In this document: piece by piece, positions 47,836-59,255 of the stretch
Layout of the letters: the number at the start of each line of letters is the position of its first letter
Numbering within the stretch: the stretch's first letter is position 1
NCBI RefSeq assembly: GCF_000247695.1
Contig: NW_004624783.1
Span: forward strand, 4,858,516 to 4,922,515
DNA from: Heterocephalus glaber
Lineage: Eukaryota; Chordata; Mammalia; Rodentia; Bathyergidae
Reading direction: 5' to 3'
DNA: 64,000 nucleotides
Made by a program: the position numbers and the translations under genes
The notes under the pieces: model-generated
The model's database searches: none
The model's input: the letters and a program-made list of their open reading frames with translations, nothing else
Told to the model about the DNA's origin: nothing

Positions 47836-47929
47836 CCATAAAAAAAATATTAACTAGCTATCACTATATTACTAATATTTTGACCAAAAACAATGACTGC
47901 TCTAAAAAACAAGAGATACATTACTTTTA

Positions 47930-48160
47930 TTTCCTCTATTATGAAGAAACTGATAATTAGCAAGTTTAAGTAACTTGTTCAAGGTTACCGTTTTTCTTTT
48001 TTTTTGTGTAATGGGAATTAAACCCAGGCTTTCATGCACGCTAGGCAAGTGCTCTATAAATGAGCTCTATTCCTGGTCCCAGGTTACTTTTAAAATTAGC
48101 CAGCAGCAGAGCTGGTACTTACCCTTGACTGACTCATAACTACCATGCTATAATTTAACT
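47930..48160 (-). mobile_element. MIR SINE, split by an old ID-type SINE
   Basis: Reverse MIR: AAGTAACTTGTTCAAGGTTAC, then AGCAGAGCTGGTACTTACCC. The SINE at 47,992-48,083 is flanked by AGGTTAC. Confidence 0.7.
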
Positions 48161-48867
48161 ACTAAACTATACAGCCTCCCTTCAGACAGAATCTCACAGG
48201 AATGTCCCTTTTTGTATTTTTCTCTGTTGTGTATGTATTGTTCTTTGTACATCTGAGGTTTGTTCAGAATCCAAGTAAAACAAGTTGTTCCTGACAAAAT
48301 ATGTTTGCTGGCAGGGAACATGGCAGATACAGAAGAAAGGAGTTAAGATGAAGGTAAAATATTTGCTGATATCATGCTAACATCTTTAAATACTGCCAAG
48401 AAATTCTTGTTCTAAGGGCTAAAAATTAGGCAGAGATAATTTAGTACTGCTTACCAATACATTAAAATGAAGGCTCTGGGCTGTAGTATGCCTAAGAAGA
48501 CACATTCATTCAAACTATCTATGTGCAAGGTTCCCAATTCACATATTACTACATCTCTGCTACAAATGATAAAATTAGAAGGGCATGAGCTTTCTAAAAT
48601 AATGTTTATACCCAGATTCTCTGTCATCACAGGGTTGTAATTTCTAGTAGCCTGAAGACATTTCTTTTAAAGCCCTCAAGTATACGGAATATTCCTTAGG
48701 TGAACCTACTGAAGTCATGTTTTACAAGTTTGTTCAGTCTAGCTTCATGGAACACTTCATATTCTAGAGTTAGAACATCATCTGGGATTGCCTTCATCAA
48801 TAAACAGTGACACCTCAACTACTTTCTACGGACAAAGTTAACCTTTAAGAGACAAAAGGATAAACAA

Positions 48868-48966
48868 TGCCGAGGATTTAGTTCAGTGGTTCTGGAGCCT
48901 GCCTTGCAAGTGCAAAGTCCCGAGTTCGATCCCTGGTACCAAAAAAAAAAAAAAAAAAAAAAAAAA
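48868..48966 (+). mobile_element. ID-like SINE with long A-tail
   Basis: TGCCGAGGATTTAGTTCAGT to CTGGTACC and about 26 A; AARGATAAACAATG duplication. The long pure tail suggests a recent insertion. Confidence 0.9.
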
Positions 48967-49895
48967 GATAAACAATGAAGAAACTAAACTGGCGTCCCAA
49001 AGTGTTTATTCCAAATATAAAGAGTAGTATTTATATTACATAATACATATTAGAAAATGTCAACACTATCGCTCAACTGTAAGGCAAATAATAAAAGCAC
49101 TGGCACCAATGAGACCAATGTGCACTCACTGTATAGCTACACTTCATAATAACATGTAGAGAGCAGGAAATTCTCATATTTCAAAAGATCACTATGCTGC
49201 TGAAAAGCTGAAGCTATCCTAACAAAAATATCTTTGGAAATTCATCTGACTAAAGCTCTGGGCCCTGAAACTTCTACAGACTCTTTACTACAGTGTAGCT
49301 TGCTTTAATAGTTCATTAATACTAGTTGAGAGTACTATTTTTTACTGAGAGGACTTCTTAATAAAGAATGATGCCCACAGCTGAGATGATGAAGAAAAAC
49401 TTGTTTCAACTGGAACCCAACAATTAAGATATCAACACAGAAAATTCTTCATTTTTAAGAAAGAGTTCATTTTTGCTTCTCCCAAAACTGATTTCACTGC
49501 CTTGCCCATTACCATTCTCTTGACATCACACAATTCCACAAAGAATAATCTAAGAAAAACCATTTAACCAACAGGTATAATCTCACAGCATATCAGTAAT
49601 ACAAACTTAATTCCAAGGCAGTATTGAACAAATTAATTTATCTTGACCATGTCCCTATTGCCATCTGTTTACATCATACTGCAACAATTGGTATAACAGG
49701 AATCCCAAACTGAGCCACAAAGTGGTGAATGATGGAGAGTCAGCCTTTAGTAGGCTGTCACAAATGTTGCATACTACCTTTAAACTTGCTCCACTTGTTT
49801 GGATGGACATCTCCCCTGATGTTTCATTTAAAAGAAATAAAAAACCAACCTTTCAAATTCTAGGACCCCTGACTGGATTATGCTGGCACACTTAC

Positions 49896-49950
49896 CTAAA
49901 GCTGTAAAATCTGAACCAGATTTGAATAGAGCAGAAGCTAGGAGCTGGAA
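49896..49950 (-). CDS. MKLN1: MKLN1 penultimate exon
   Basis: A 55-base exon on the - strand with acceptor TTCTTTACAG and donor G|GTAAGT. It encodes FQLLASALFKSGSDFTAL and the first base of a Gly codon completed by the last exon. It starts in phase 0, as the preceding exon demands. Identity rests on the in-frame chain with the strongly recognisable last exon. Confidence 0.93.
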
Positions 49951-50299
49951 CTGTAAAGAAAAACAAAAGCAAATTAGCTGGTTAGTGTGTTGAAGAAAAA
50001 CAACTTCTACAACTTTGACCATTAGCCTCTGTATGTTGCTGCACATATGTTGTACAGGTTCATTCAACCAAATATTGACAAGAAGAACACATGTAGATTA
50101 AGAATATGCCTGCTTTTTTATTGGAGTGCTATTACTGTTTTCCAAAATACCTGACAAAGTCTTGCAATTATTTTTCAAAGTTTATTAAAGTATATACTAA
50201 TCAAGGAACAACAGGTTTACTGCAATAAAAAATATAATCACTCACTTTGGAGTCTATTAATCTATCCAGGCTGGTACCCCAGACATAGTTTCTGAATTC

Positions 50300-50392
50300 A
50301 TTTTTTTTTTTTTTTTTGGTACCAGGGATCGAACTCGGGTCCTTGCGTGCTTTCGAGGCAAATGGCAGAACCACTGAGCTAAATCCCTGGCC
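50300..50392 (-). mobile_element. ID-like SINE
   Basis: GGTACCAGGGATCGAACTCG to GAGCTAAATCCCTGGCC; TTWCTGAATTC duplication. Confidence 0.9.
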
Positions 50393-50589
50393 AGTTACTG
50401 AATTCTTAGTATAGTGTATTCTTAAATCAAAAATAAATGCATGCCCCTGTAAAATATCTGAGGTCTCTGCTGTGTAAATCCAACTGTGAGAAAATAGCAC
50501 ACATAGGCCATTCCTAAATTACAAAGTACAATGGGATCCCACAGTCATGGATAATTATATTTTTACCACTGAAAGTACTCCCACCCCAC

Positions 50590-50777
50590 CCCTTTTTGAG
50601 ACAGGTTCTTGCTATGTACCCCAGGTTGAGCTATATTTCCAGCCCCTTTTATCTTTCATTTTGAGATAGTGTCTTGCTAAGCTGGTAAATTTCTAGGCTG
50701 CACTCAAACTTGCAATCCTTGAGATCCTCCTGTCTTAGCTTCCCAGAGTGCCAGGATTACAGGTGGGCATCAGGCTC
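50590..50777 (-). mobile_element. B1-type SINE, composite
   Basis: Two GAGACAGG/GAGATAGTG starts in reverse, then CCAGGATTACAGGTGGGC. Confidence 0.65.
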
Positions 50778-50872
50778 AAGTCTTTTGTTTCATCATTAAT
50801 TGTCTCTCTGTTTTGTCCAAGAAGTCTTTGGCTATCCCAAAATTATAAAGATATCTTATCTCCAGGCTTTAT

Positions 50873-50962
50873 TGGGTTTTTTTGTTTGTTTTTGGTACAA
50901 TGAGATCAGGCCCTTGGGATTTCAAGGCAGGTGTGGCAACACTAAGCTAAATCCCAGGCCCT
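50873..50962 (-). mobile_element. ID-like SINE, diverged
   Basis: GGTACAATGAGATCAGGCCC to AAGCTAAATCCCAGGCCC. Confidence 0.8.
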
Positions 50963-51317
50963 GGGCTTCATGGGTTTATATTTAAATCTGTAATCTTAAT
51001 TTTTGTGTAAAAGTAAAATACAGATTGAGATATCCAGTTATTCAGCATCATTTGTTAAGAAGACTTTCCTTTCTCCATTGGACTCGGTAAAAACCAGTTG
51101 GTCATATATATGTGGGACTATTTTTGTACTCTTTGTCCTTCAGCAAGTACCACACTGCCTGAATGCTTTATACAGAGCATAACATCAGGTAGTATAAAAC
51201 CTCCAATTTTTTTTCAAAATTGTTTTGGATTTGAATTTTGTTAGATGCTTTTCTTCACTTAAGGAGATAATCTATGATTTTTCTTTATTCTATTTATATG
51301 GTGAATTATACTGACTT

Positions 51318-51410
51318 TTTTTTTTTTTAATTGTATTCAGTACCAGGGATCAAACTCAGGACCTTGCACTTCTGAGGCAGGCATGGCACCACTGAGCTAA
51401 ATCCCCGGCC
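51318..51410 (-). mobile_element. ID-like SINE
   Basis: AGTACCAGGGATCAAACTCA to GAGCTAAATCCCCGGCC. Confidence 0.88.
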
Positions 51411-51598
51411 AAGTGACTGATTTTCAAATGTTAAACCAATCAAATATTCCTAGGATTCCCCTCCATTTGGTCATGATACATTAATCTTCTAATATATTGC
51501 TGGATTCAACTGAGTAAAATTTTCATAACAATTTTGCATCTATATTCATGAAAGGTATTAATCTATAATTTTCTGCTTGTAATGTCTTTGCTAAGATT

Positions 51599-51690
51599 TT
51601 TTGTTTTGTTTTCTGGTACTGGGGATTGAACTCAGAACCTTGCAAGGTTCTTGCAAGGCATGGTGCCACTGAGCTAAATCCCTGGCCCCA
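51599..51690 (-). mobile_element. ID-like SINE with internal rearrangement
   Basis: GGTACTGGGGATTGAACTCA...CTTGCAAGGTTCTTGCAAGG, a small internal duplication replacing the usual GCGCTT segment. Confidence 0.88.
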
Positions 51691-52449
51691 GTCTTTGCTA
51701 AGATTTTATACCAGAGTTAAGATGGCTTTATAAAAGAATTCAGGAATTGTCATGTCTTCCTTTGACTTCCAGAAATCTATATAAAATTGTTTAATTTTTT
51801 CCCTTCCCTTCCTTAAATAGATGGAAGAATGTGCCATCTGAGCCTGGACTTTTCTTTGTTGGAAAGTTTCTATTTACAAATTCAAACCTGACATAGAATA
51901 AGGAGTTCCTTAAGATTATCTATTTCCTCTTATGTCAGTGTTGATAAATTCAATCTTTTAAGGAATGTATCCATTTCATCAAATTCCTCAATTTATTAAC
52001 AAAGTTGTTCTAGTATCTCTGTATTATCTTTTAATGTATGCAGGATCTGTAGTGATACCACCTTTTGCTTTGTGATGCTGATATTTTATATGTCACTTTT
52101 CTTTTCGATAAGTCTTGCTAGAGGATTATTAATTTTAGTTACCTTCTCAAACAACTGATTTTTCACTTTAAAATTTTTCTCTATTATAGTACTTGTTTCT
52201 GATTTCACTAATTTTCTATGTACTTATTTGGAATTTAATTTGCTCCTCTTTTCTAACTCCCAAGGTGAAAGGCAAACTTCATTGTTCTACATAAAGACAG
52301 GGAGAAAACTGTTTTTTGAGTAAGTGGAATTGATATGTGAGGCCTATGATTTTAACAAATACTAAATGATATTAGAGACCCAGATCCAAACTCTGGATTC
52401 ACATATCCAACCGCTACCTCAACATCTCAGGTTGGTTGTTTCATAGGCA

Positions 52450-53400
52450 TCTCAAATCTATGAAGCAGTCCCCACCTACTGCCACAAACAGCTCCCTATA
52501 GAGCCTTTTCATTTCAGCTGATAGTTACTGCCATCCTTCCAGATTTTCAGATCAAAAAACTTAGAGTCTTTTAAATGCTATGTTCAATTTATCATACAAA
52601 TCTCTTGGTCCTACCTTTAAATATACTGAAGATATATCTCATCTATTTCATTTATCACTCTACTGACTGCTACTACTTTTGATATGAACTACAATAATTC
52701 CTGGCTTAGACTTTTACCATCTCCCTGATGGGTCTCTCTGTCTTCATTTTCATTCCCTTTCAGTTTATAGTAGTTAGAACAATTAAAACATATCATATCA
52801 TATCATTCTTCTCTATAATACCCTGACTCCTTATTCATTCAAAGTAAATGCCAAAGTTCTCTGGCTTATGAAGTTATTCACAATTTGTTCTTCTAACACT
52901 TGCTCTTACCTGTCTGACCTTGTATCTGACTATTCTTGCCTTTAACTCTCTATTTCATTTACCATGATCACCTTGCCATTCTCCTGAACAATGACAGAAT
53001 GCTTCTAACCAAGGATGTTTGTTCTAGCCCTCCCTTTGCCAGAAATAATCTTCACCAAATTATCTGCTTGTATCATTCCTCACATCCTTCATATCTTTGT
53101 GCAAATCTCATTTCTAATTTAGGTTTATTATCATCATCCTTTTAAAACTGCAACTGTCCAATTCTCATCTTCTATGCTTATCTCTTTTTCTCTTTTTTAT
53201 TTTTCCATAGTACTGACCAAATTCTAATATACTATATAACTTATTTATTATATTTATTATTTATTTTCTCTTCTACTAGGATGTAAGCATATGGGGAGGG
53301 ATCTTGTTTGGTTTGCTAACATATCTTCTATGCCTGCAATGCTTTGCATATTGTAGGGAATTCATACACAGCTGTTGACTAATACTAGCATTATGGAAAC
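52450..53400 (+). mobile_element. L2 LINE 3' end
   Basis: Long diverged L2 order: AAAGTTCTCTGGCTTATGAA, CACCTTGCCATTCTCCTGAA, GTACTGACCAAATTC and, at the end, CTAGGATGTAAGCATATGGG with TTTGCATATTGTAGGG. Confidence 0.7.
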
Positions 53401-53570
53401 TAAGCAGAAGCACTGTTCTATTATAGAGTTCTCTAAAAATAGTAAACATGATTTTGGGATCTTTTTTTCAGCGCTTTTCTAGAAAAACATATCATTGTAT
53501 AAGGTTTAATAGAAGTTTATCGCCAATTCAGAACCCATGTTCTAGAGACTAAAAGAAGCAAAGAACCAAG

Positions 53571-53604
53571 TTTGTGTGGGTGTGTGTGGGTGTGTGTGTA
53601 GCCA
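53571..53604. repeat. (TG)n-rich microsatellite
   Basis: Alternating TGTGTGGG and TGTGTG units. Confidence 0.85.
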
Positions 53605-54004
53605 CACACTGTCCTGATAAGAGGCACAACAACCAACAACCGATGATCATGATAGTAACCACACACGCAAAATCTTTAAAAAATGCTTTTAATTACTGTT
53701 AAAGTCATTTAAATAATGAAAAATTTATAAAACATACACACAAAACAAAACCAGGTTACTACAGAAAATAAATAGCAGCAAGGCCTTTCTTAACAAGTAG
53801 AATCACTTCCTGTAAGGAAAGAGATCTATTTGCCTCACAAATGCTATAAATATATATACACTTTTAACTGTCACCAGGGGACTTCTTTATCAAAAATAGA
53901 TTATTGGAATATAAAAAGTTTTAAAAGTTAAATCTGTTCACACATTTTAAACAAAACAAGAATCTTGTAGACCTGTAACAATCAGTGTCAAGAGTTTTTT
54001 TCTA

Positions 54005-54087
54005 GGGCTGGGGCTTTAGCTCAGTGGTTCCGCCACCTGCCTCACAAGCATAAGGTCCTGAGTTCAATCACCGGTACCAAAAAAAGA
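54005..54087 (+). mobile_element. ID-like SINE
   Basis: GGGCTGGGGCTTTAGCTCAG to CCGGTACC and A7. Confidence 0.88.
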
Positions 54088-54310
54088 GGTTTTTTTTTTA
54101 GTTTTTGCTATACCTGAAGACAGAGGAGAATCTTTGGATAAGGGTATGGTTTTGAGAAAACTTTCTGAGGTCATTCTGATGCTAACAAACACAATACTAT
54201 TTTACTAACTTCTAGGGCTAAACTACTCTCACATGATTAAGCTTTTAGGAAACGGCTTGGAAGTCTATAGCATATAAAACACATTATACTATTAAAAAAA
54301 AAAAAAGAAG

Positions 54311-54402
54311 GGGCTGGGGATTTAGCTCAGTGGTTCTGCTGCCTGCCTTGCAAGCACAAGGTCCCAAGTTTGATCCCCAATACCAAAAAAAAAAAAAAAA
54401 AC
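54311..54402 (+). mobile_element. ID-like SINE
   Basis: GGGGCTGGGGATTTAGCTCA to CCCAATACC and A18. Confidence 0.9.
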
Positions 54403-55282
54403 TTAACTACCAAAAATTTTCAAATGGTTCTGTCTGAACTCAAGATACCTCCCTGTCCTGATTTTTCCCACTAGCTTAGCTTTAAGAACAAACTGTTATC
54501 TTTGGCCCATGTAACGCTCCCACAGCTGAAATTATTTACTATGAAATTCTTTTGTTTTGGTTTTTAAAATAAGGAGAAAATGAGTGCCTAATTATAGCCA
54601 TTTTATATAAATTATGGAGAAATCAAAAGGAAATCTCTGTAACTTTCAAAGTATTTCCAACAAAATTGATACTAATGGACCTCACATTATGTAGAGTTGT
54701 AAGTCATAATAGCTTAAACCAAACATATTCTGCTTTTTTTGGCATAACTACAATAATTTCCTGTGTTTCCAATAGAATCATGAATTGACAGAAGTCCTAA
54801 GAAAAACAAAACAACTGTCTCCATGCAGGGACACTCTGGAACCTGAAGTATGTCCCACTGATTCTCTCTACCTAGTAACAGGCTGTAACCAACAGTGAGT
54901 GAGAGAAATAGGACTTAATATCACAGCAGAAAACAATGAATGACCTCTGTTTTGGTGCTGAGGACATGCAGGCTCTATTGCTTTGCAAGTACAATGAACC
55001 TGGTGTGTTAAAGTGATCTGACATTAAATCTAAAACCTGTGTCAATGCCAAAGACAGGAAAGCATTGTTTGATATTGCAATTATAAAGCCAAAGAAAATC
55101 AACAGCTAAGAGGGAAATGTGTGGGACAGAACTGTGTACCATCCGCACCAATTCTAGGAGTGAAAGGGAAAATGGATTGCAGTTCAGATTTGCTAGATGA
55201 ACAAGGATAGAAAAGGAAAAGGAAGGAAAGAAAATGAAAAGGAAGAAATGTCAAAAGGAATCTCAGAAGTTAGGAAAAAGAA

Positions 55283-55485
55283 ACATTTGTGGTGGCATAC
55301 GTCTGTAATCCCAGAACTCTGGGAGGCTGACACAGGAGGATCACAAGTTTAAGTCCAGCCTGGGCAACTTAGCAATTTAACAATACTCTGTCTCAAAATA
55401 AAAAAAATAAGATCTTGGGATGTAGCTCAGTGTTAAGGCCCTGGGTTCAATATCACCACCACCAACCCCTCCCCCAAAAAAGGTT
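55283..55485 (+). mobile_element. B1-dID dimeric SINE
   Basis: The clearest dimer here: B1 (GTGGTGGCATACGTCTGTAA...CTGTCTCAAAATAAAAAAAATAA) then ID-type (TTGGGATGTAGCTCAGTGTT...GGGTTCAATATCACC). Confidence 0.85.
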
Positions 55486-55817
55486 AGTGGAAAGAGGCTA
55501 CTGTAAAACCATGAAAGTCATTGTGGGCACAGTCACACACTGGATGGGCAAATATGCCCTTAAGAATATGAAATCTTTAGAAAACGCTGCTTCTAGCCCT
55601 GTAACAAGAAACTGAAGTCCTGATCAGCTATTGATCTCTAAAGTTTAAGAACTAATGATGAATGAAGTTAGTAGCCTACAGTCAAGCTATCTTGCTACAA
55701 TATTTGTACAACTAAACATTAAAGTAGCAGCAAGGATTCTGTTCCCACCAACCTCTCTTTCTCCCTACAGAAAAAAAAAGTTCTCTTTAGAGAACTTGAG
55801 TATCAACAGAAAAGTTT

Positions 55818-56010
55818 CCTTTTTTTTTTTGGTATTGGAAATCAAACATAGGCCCTTCACACTCAACAACAATCTTTTAAAAAAATCTTAAAACAGGATC
55901 ATATTATGTTTCCACATTGCCCAGGCTGGGCTCAAACCTGTTAAACTCCTGCCTCTACCTCCTAGAGTGCTAAGATTATGAGACTATGTCACAGCACTAA
56001 GCTCTAGCAG
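55818..56010 (-). mobile_element. B1-dID dimeric SINE, diverged
   Basis: Reverse: GGTATTGGAAATCAAACATA, then TTGCCCAGGCTGGGCTCAAA. Confidence 0.65.
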
Positions 56011-56059
56011 GGTGTGTATGAAAGGCAGAGAGAGAAAGACACACAAACACAAATGGTTT

Positions 56060-56270
56060 TATACAGCATAGGCCACGCTGGCTTCAAACTCACTATGTAA
56101 CCCAGGATGGTCTCACACTTGTGATCCTTCTGCCTCAGTGACCCCAAGGCTGGGATAACATGATACTCCAGTAGCTTTATTGTTCTGTTTTTGATACAGG
56201 CTCTTACTGTATAGGCCTGGCTGGACTCAAACTCACTATGTAATACAGGCTGGCCTCAAACTCCTCAAAA
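56060..56270 (-). mobile_element. B1-type fragments
   Basis: At least two reverse pieces: CTGGCTTCAAACTCACTATG and, after 56,195, GGCCTGGCTGGACTCAAACTC with a repeated CTCACTATGTAAT. Confidence 0.65.
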
Positions 56271-56499
56271 GAAAACTTTATGCTGCATTGTTACATAATT
56301 CATAAAAGAACCATGAGACTATGGAAAAAGTAAAAATTACTGTTTTCTTCCTGATGTTCAAAAGTAATACCTGAGTTAAAATTTTGTATCTGAGAATTCT
56401 TTTTTAAATACATCAAGGGTTTTTTGTATAACTTGCATATTCTCTTATCACATGAAAGTATGCCTGTTTAATATTTAGTTTATCTGCTCTGTGTCACTT

Positions 56500-56638
56500 T
56501 TTTTTTGAGACAGGATCTCTCTATTAGTTCAAGCTAGCCTTGAACTCACTATGTAGCCCAGGCAGCCTTGAACTTGCAGTAATTCTCCTCAGCCTTCCAA
56601 GTGCTGGGATTACGGGTATGTGCCACCACACCTGGCTT
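56500..56638 (-). mobile_element. B1 SINE
   Basis: Reverse: GAGACAGGATCTCTCTATTA to GCTGGGATTACGGGTATGTG. It ends about 100 bases from the MKLN1 exon donor side. Confidence 0.85.
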
Positions 56639-56715
56639 ACTTTTAAGATTAGCGTCATCATATTTTCTTTTAAAAGTTCAAGTTAGACATTTTTTTAAAA
56701 AATACTCAATTTCTA

Positions 56716-56904
<189 letters not shown>

Positions 56905-56921
56905 TCAAGATCCAGAGCAAA

Positions 56922-57110
56922 GTAATATACTTCAGCTCATGAAAGCTTCTGTTTGCAAACAAAAGCATTTGGCAAAATTTTGCTTCTGTTCACAAACTGC
57001 ATCAGGTGACAAACATGACCATGGCCATCTTCCTCACAAAAATACAAACCCAGCCATCCTCCTCAAAATTATAAAACAAATTAAGTTTGTACACCGAGGT
57101 ACCACTGTAT
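56922..57110 (-). mobile_element. Short MITE with TACAGTGGTACC ends, copy 2
   Basis: Its right end ACCGAGGTACCACTGTAT is the best-kept terminus; the interior (GACAAACATGACCATGGCC and so on) is the reverse of 39,809-40,008. Confidence 0.6.
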
Positions 57111-57292
57111 ATGAAATGAGTTATTCTGGAGATCTAAAAAACATGTTTAGGAATCCAGAGTAAGAACACCACCAGGCACAGTGGGGATGTGTAGTCCTTG
57201 GAGACATAATGGCAATGCCAGGTGGTCACAAAAAAGATGCAGTGCTAAAGAACAGGTACTTCGTAGCCTCTTCTTAAAAATTCAATCAAGAG

Positions 57293-57390
57293 GGGCTGGG
57301 GAATTAGCTCAGTGGTTCCGCCGCCTGTCCCGCAAGCACAAGGACCCAAGTTCCATCCCCAGTACCAAAAAAAAAAAAAAAAAAAAAAAT
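57293..57390 (+). mobile_element. ID-like SINE
   Basis: GGGGCTGGGGAATTAGCTCA to CCCAGTACC and A22; AATTCAATCRAG duplication. Confidence 0.92.
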
Positions 57391-57669
57391 TCAATCGAGA
57401 CCTAAGGCAACTGTAAAACAGTGAATATGCCAAATATTTTACATGTTAGAACTGCAAAAAAGCCCAGCGTTTTTTTTATTAAAAACAAGGAGCTATAAAA
57501 TAAAAATACTTGCTTAGATTTATAGAATGGATTTTCTAAAAAATGTGCTTAGTCTGGAAACTGAAATGAGTATATTCTCTTTTTAAAGGTATCATTAACA
57601 TTGATTTGATATTTTAAATGAGACTATTTCCATGCCTCAATGAAAATAACATTAGAAAAAACACCTGCA

Positions 57670-57836
57670 GTCCAAGACAACAACAGCAAACTACATTCAT
57701 CAAGGAAATAAGACTTAGAACTAAAAAAACAAAAAAACAGGCAGGGGATTTAGCTCAGTGGTTCTGCCACCTGCCTCACAAGTGTAAGGACCTGCGTTCA
57801 ATCCCAGGTACCGAAAACAAACAAACAAAAAAACAA
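57670..57836 (+). mobile_element. Composite retro-insertion: 70-base unknown part plus ID-like SINE
   Basis: A 15-base AAAAAACACCTGCAG repeat flanks not just the SINE (from about 57,740) but also some 70 bases before it, so both appear to have gone in together. The front part ends in A7CA7 like an old tail. Confidence 0.7.
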
Positions 57837-58539
57837 AAAAACACCTGCAGCACCCACCTGTCAAGTATTGTATTGTGTGAGACACTGTATCAGGTATTTT
57901 ATACACATCATTTCACTTACCCCCTAAAATAATTCTACGATGATACAGTTTTACCATTTTTAAAAACAAGAAACACAGGACCTAAGAAATGAATTTGACC
58001 AAGATAAGAGCGAGTAACAGAAGCACAATCAAACTCAGTTGTACCTGTTCCAAAGCTGAAAAGAAAAAGAGTTCTCTTAAAAGGGGGTGTATGTGTGTTC
58101 AGATCTATTTATCTATTAAAGTAAGATAATGTAAGTTTGGTTATAATATAATCATACATGATTTATAAAAAATTGTTATGTTTTTCAAAATAATACAAAC
58201 AAAGAAAAGACAACTCAATTTTTCTCTGGTAAGGAACATGATAATGGAAATGGAAATGGACTCTATCTTGTGGTGTTCAGGCTGAGGACAACCTCAGTGG
58301 TAAGGTGTCTGTACTTCAGGCAAGTTAAAAGCTAGCAAAATATTACAGTTCTCTTGTACCTTTATTTACTTCCTTGGTACACAACATATTGCTCTCCCTC
58401 CAAATTTATATTTTAACTAAACAGAATAATTATTTTTCATAACAACAAAAGAAAATAAGGAAGTCAGTTCAACAACACTGGTTAAGCTGCTGTATAGTGA
58501 AAGAAGGTCTAATTAGTATGACATTTGAATTAAAATTTA

Positions 58540-58785
58540 CTACCCAGTATGTAGAAACAACTTCATAGGGGTAAAAAAAGAAGGGAATGGAATTAACGTG
58601 AGAAAAAGAAAAAAAGGAAACAAAGTCTTTGGAGATAGGGAGGGGTGGAGGAGTTGAAGGGAGGGCAGGGGAATGGGGAAAAAATAAGAACCAAGATGGA
58701 TTATGTAAAGGTGCAAATTTCCAATGATGAATGTCATTATATTGTACACCTTAAAAGTACCAATAAAATTAATAGAAACAAACTT
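58540..58785 (+). mobile_element. Possible L1 3' UTR fragment
   Basis: A purine-rich tract (GGAGATAGGGAGGGGTGGAG) followed by TTGTACACCTTAAAAGTACC and AATAAAATTAATAG. The tract resembles the reverse of the block at 6,300. Confidence 0.35.
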
Positions 58786-59220
58786 TGTTCTATTATGCCT
58801 GCAATGTAGCCATGTCCTTCAAATTCTTATTTCACTTAAGAGTTTGAAAGGGAAAAAAGTCTACAATGTTTCAAATGTTTAAAATTGGCCTTTTTTTTGG
58901 TCAGTTTGAATTAGTAGTAGACAAGATTTTCAAGATGTTTTAGAGCCATCCTTGACTATTCCTTCTGTCATACTTATAACAAACTTATCAAGAAATTTTG
59001 GGCAACCTTCAGAGTTATCCAACATCTTACTGTGTTCTCTCAGTCTCTTGAGTATCTCTTCCTCTGCATGTCTCTCAAAAGGTGGTGACCCTCCAATAAT
59101 CAATCCCCATAGACATTTACTCTTCTCACCCTCCCTAGGCAGCTCAAGGATGTAATGTCAGGCAAATCCTTTTCTCCAAATGCTCACAGACAATCTCCAC
59201 ATCAACTAGTTGATGTTGGT

Positions 59221-59255
59221 TTGTGTGTGTGTGTGTATGTGTGTGTGTGTGTGTA
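59221..59255. repeat. (GT)n microsatellite
   Basis: About 16 GT units with one TATG break. Confidence 0.92.

Larger units (their letters stand above)
50990..52245 (-). mobile_element. Old L1 ORF2 fragment carrying two ID-like SINEs
   Basis: Reverse L1: TTCAGCATCATTTGTTAAGAAGAC (51,042) and later ATTTTATGTCACTTTTC-type blocks. The SINEs at 51,318-51,410 and 51,599-51,690 are young; the second has a 17-base GTCTTTGCTAAGATTTT duplication. Confidence 0.7.
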
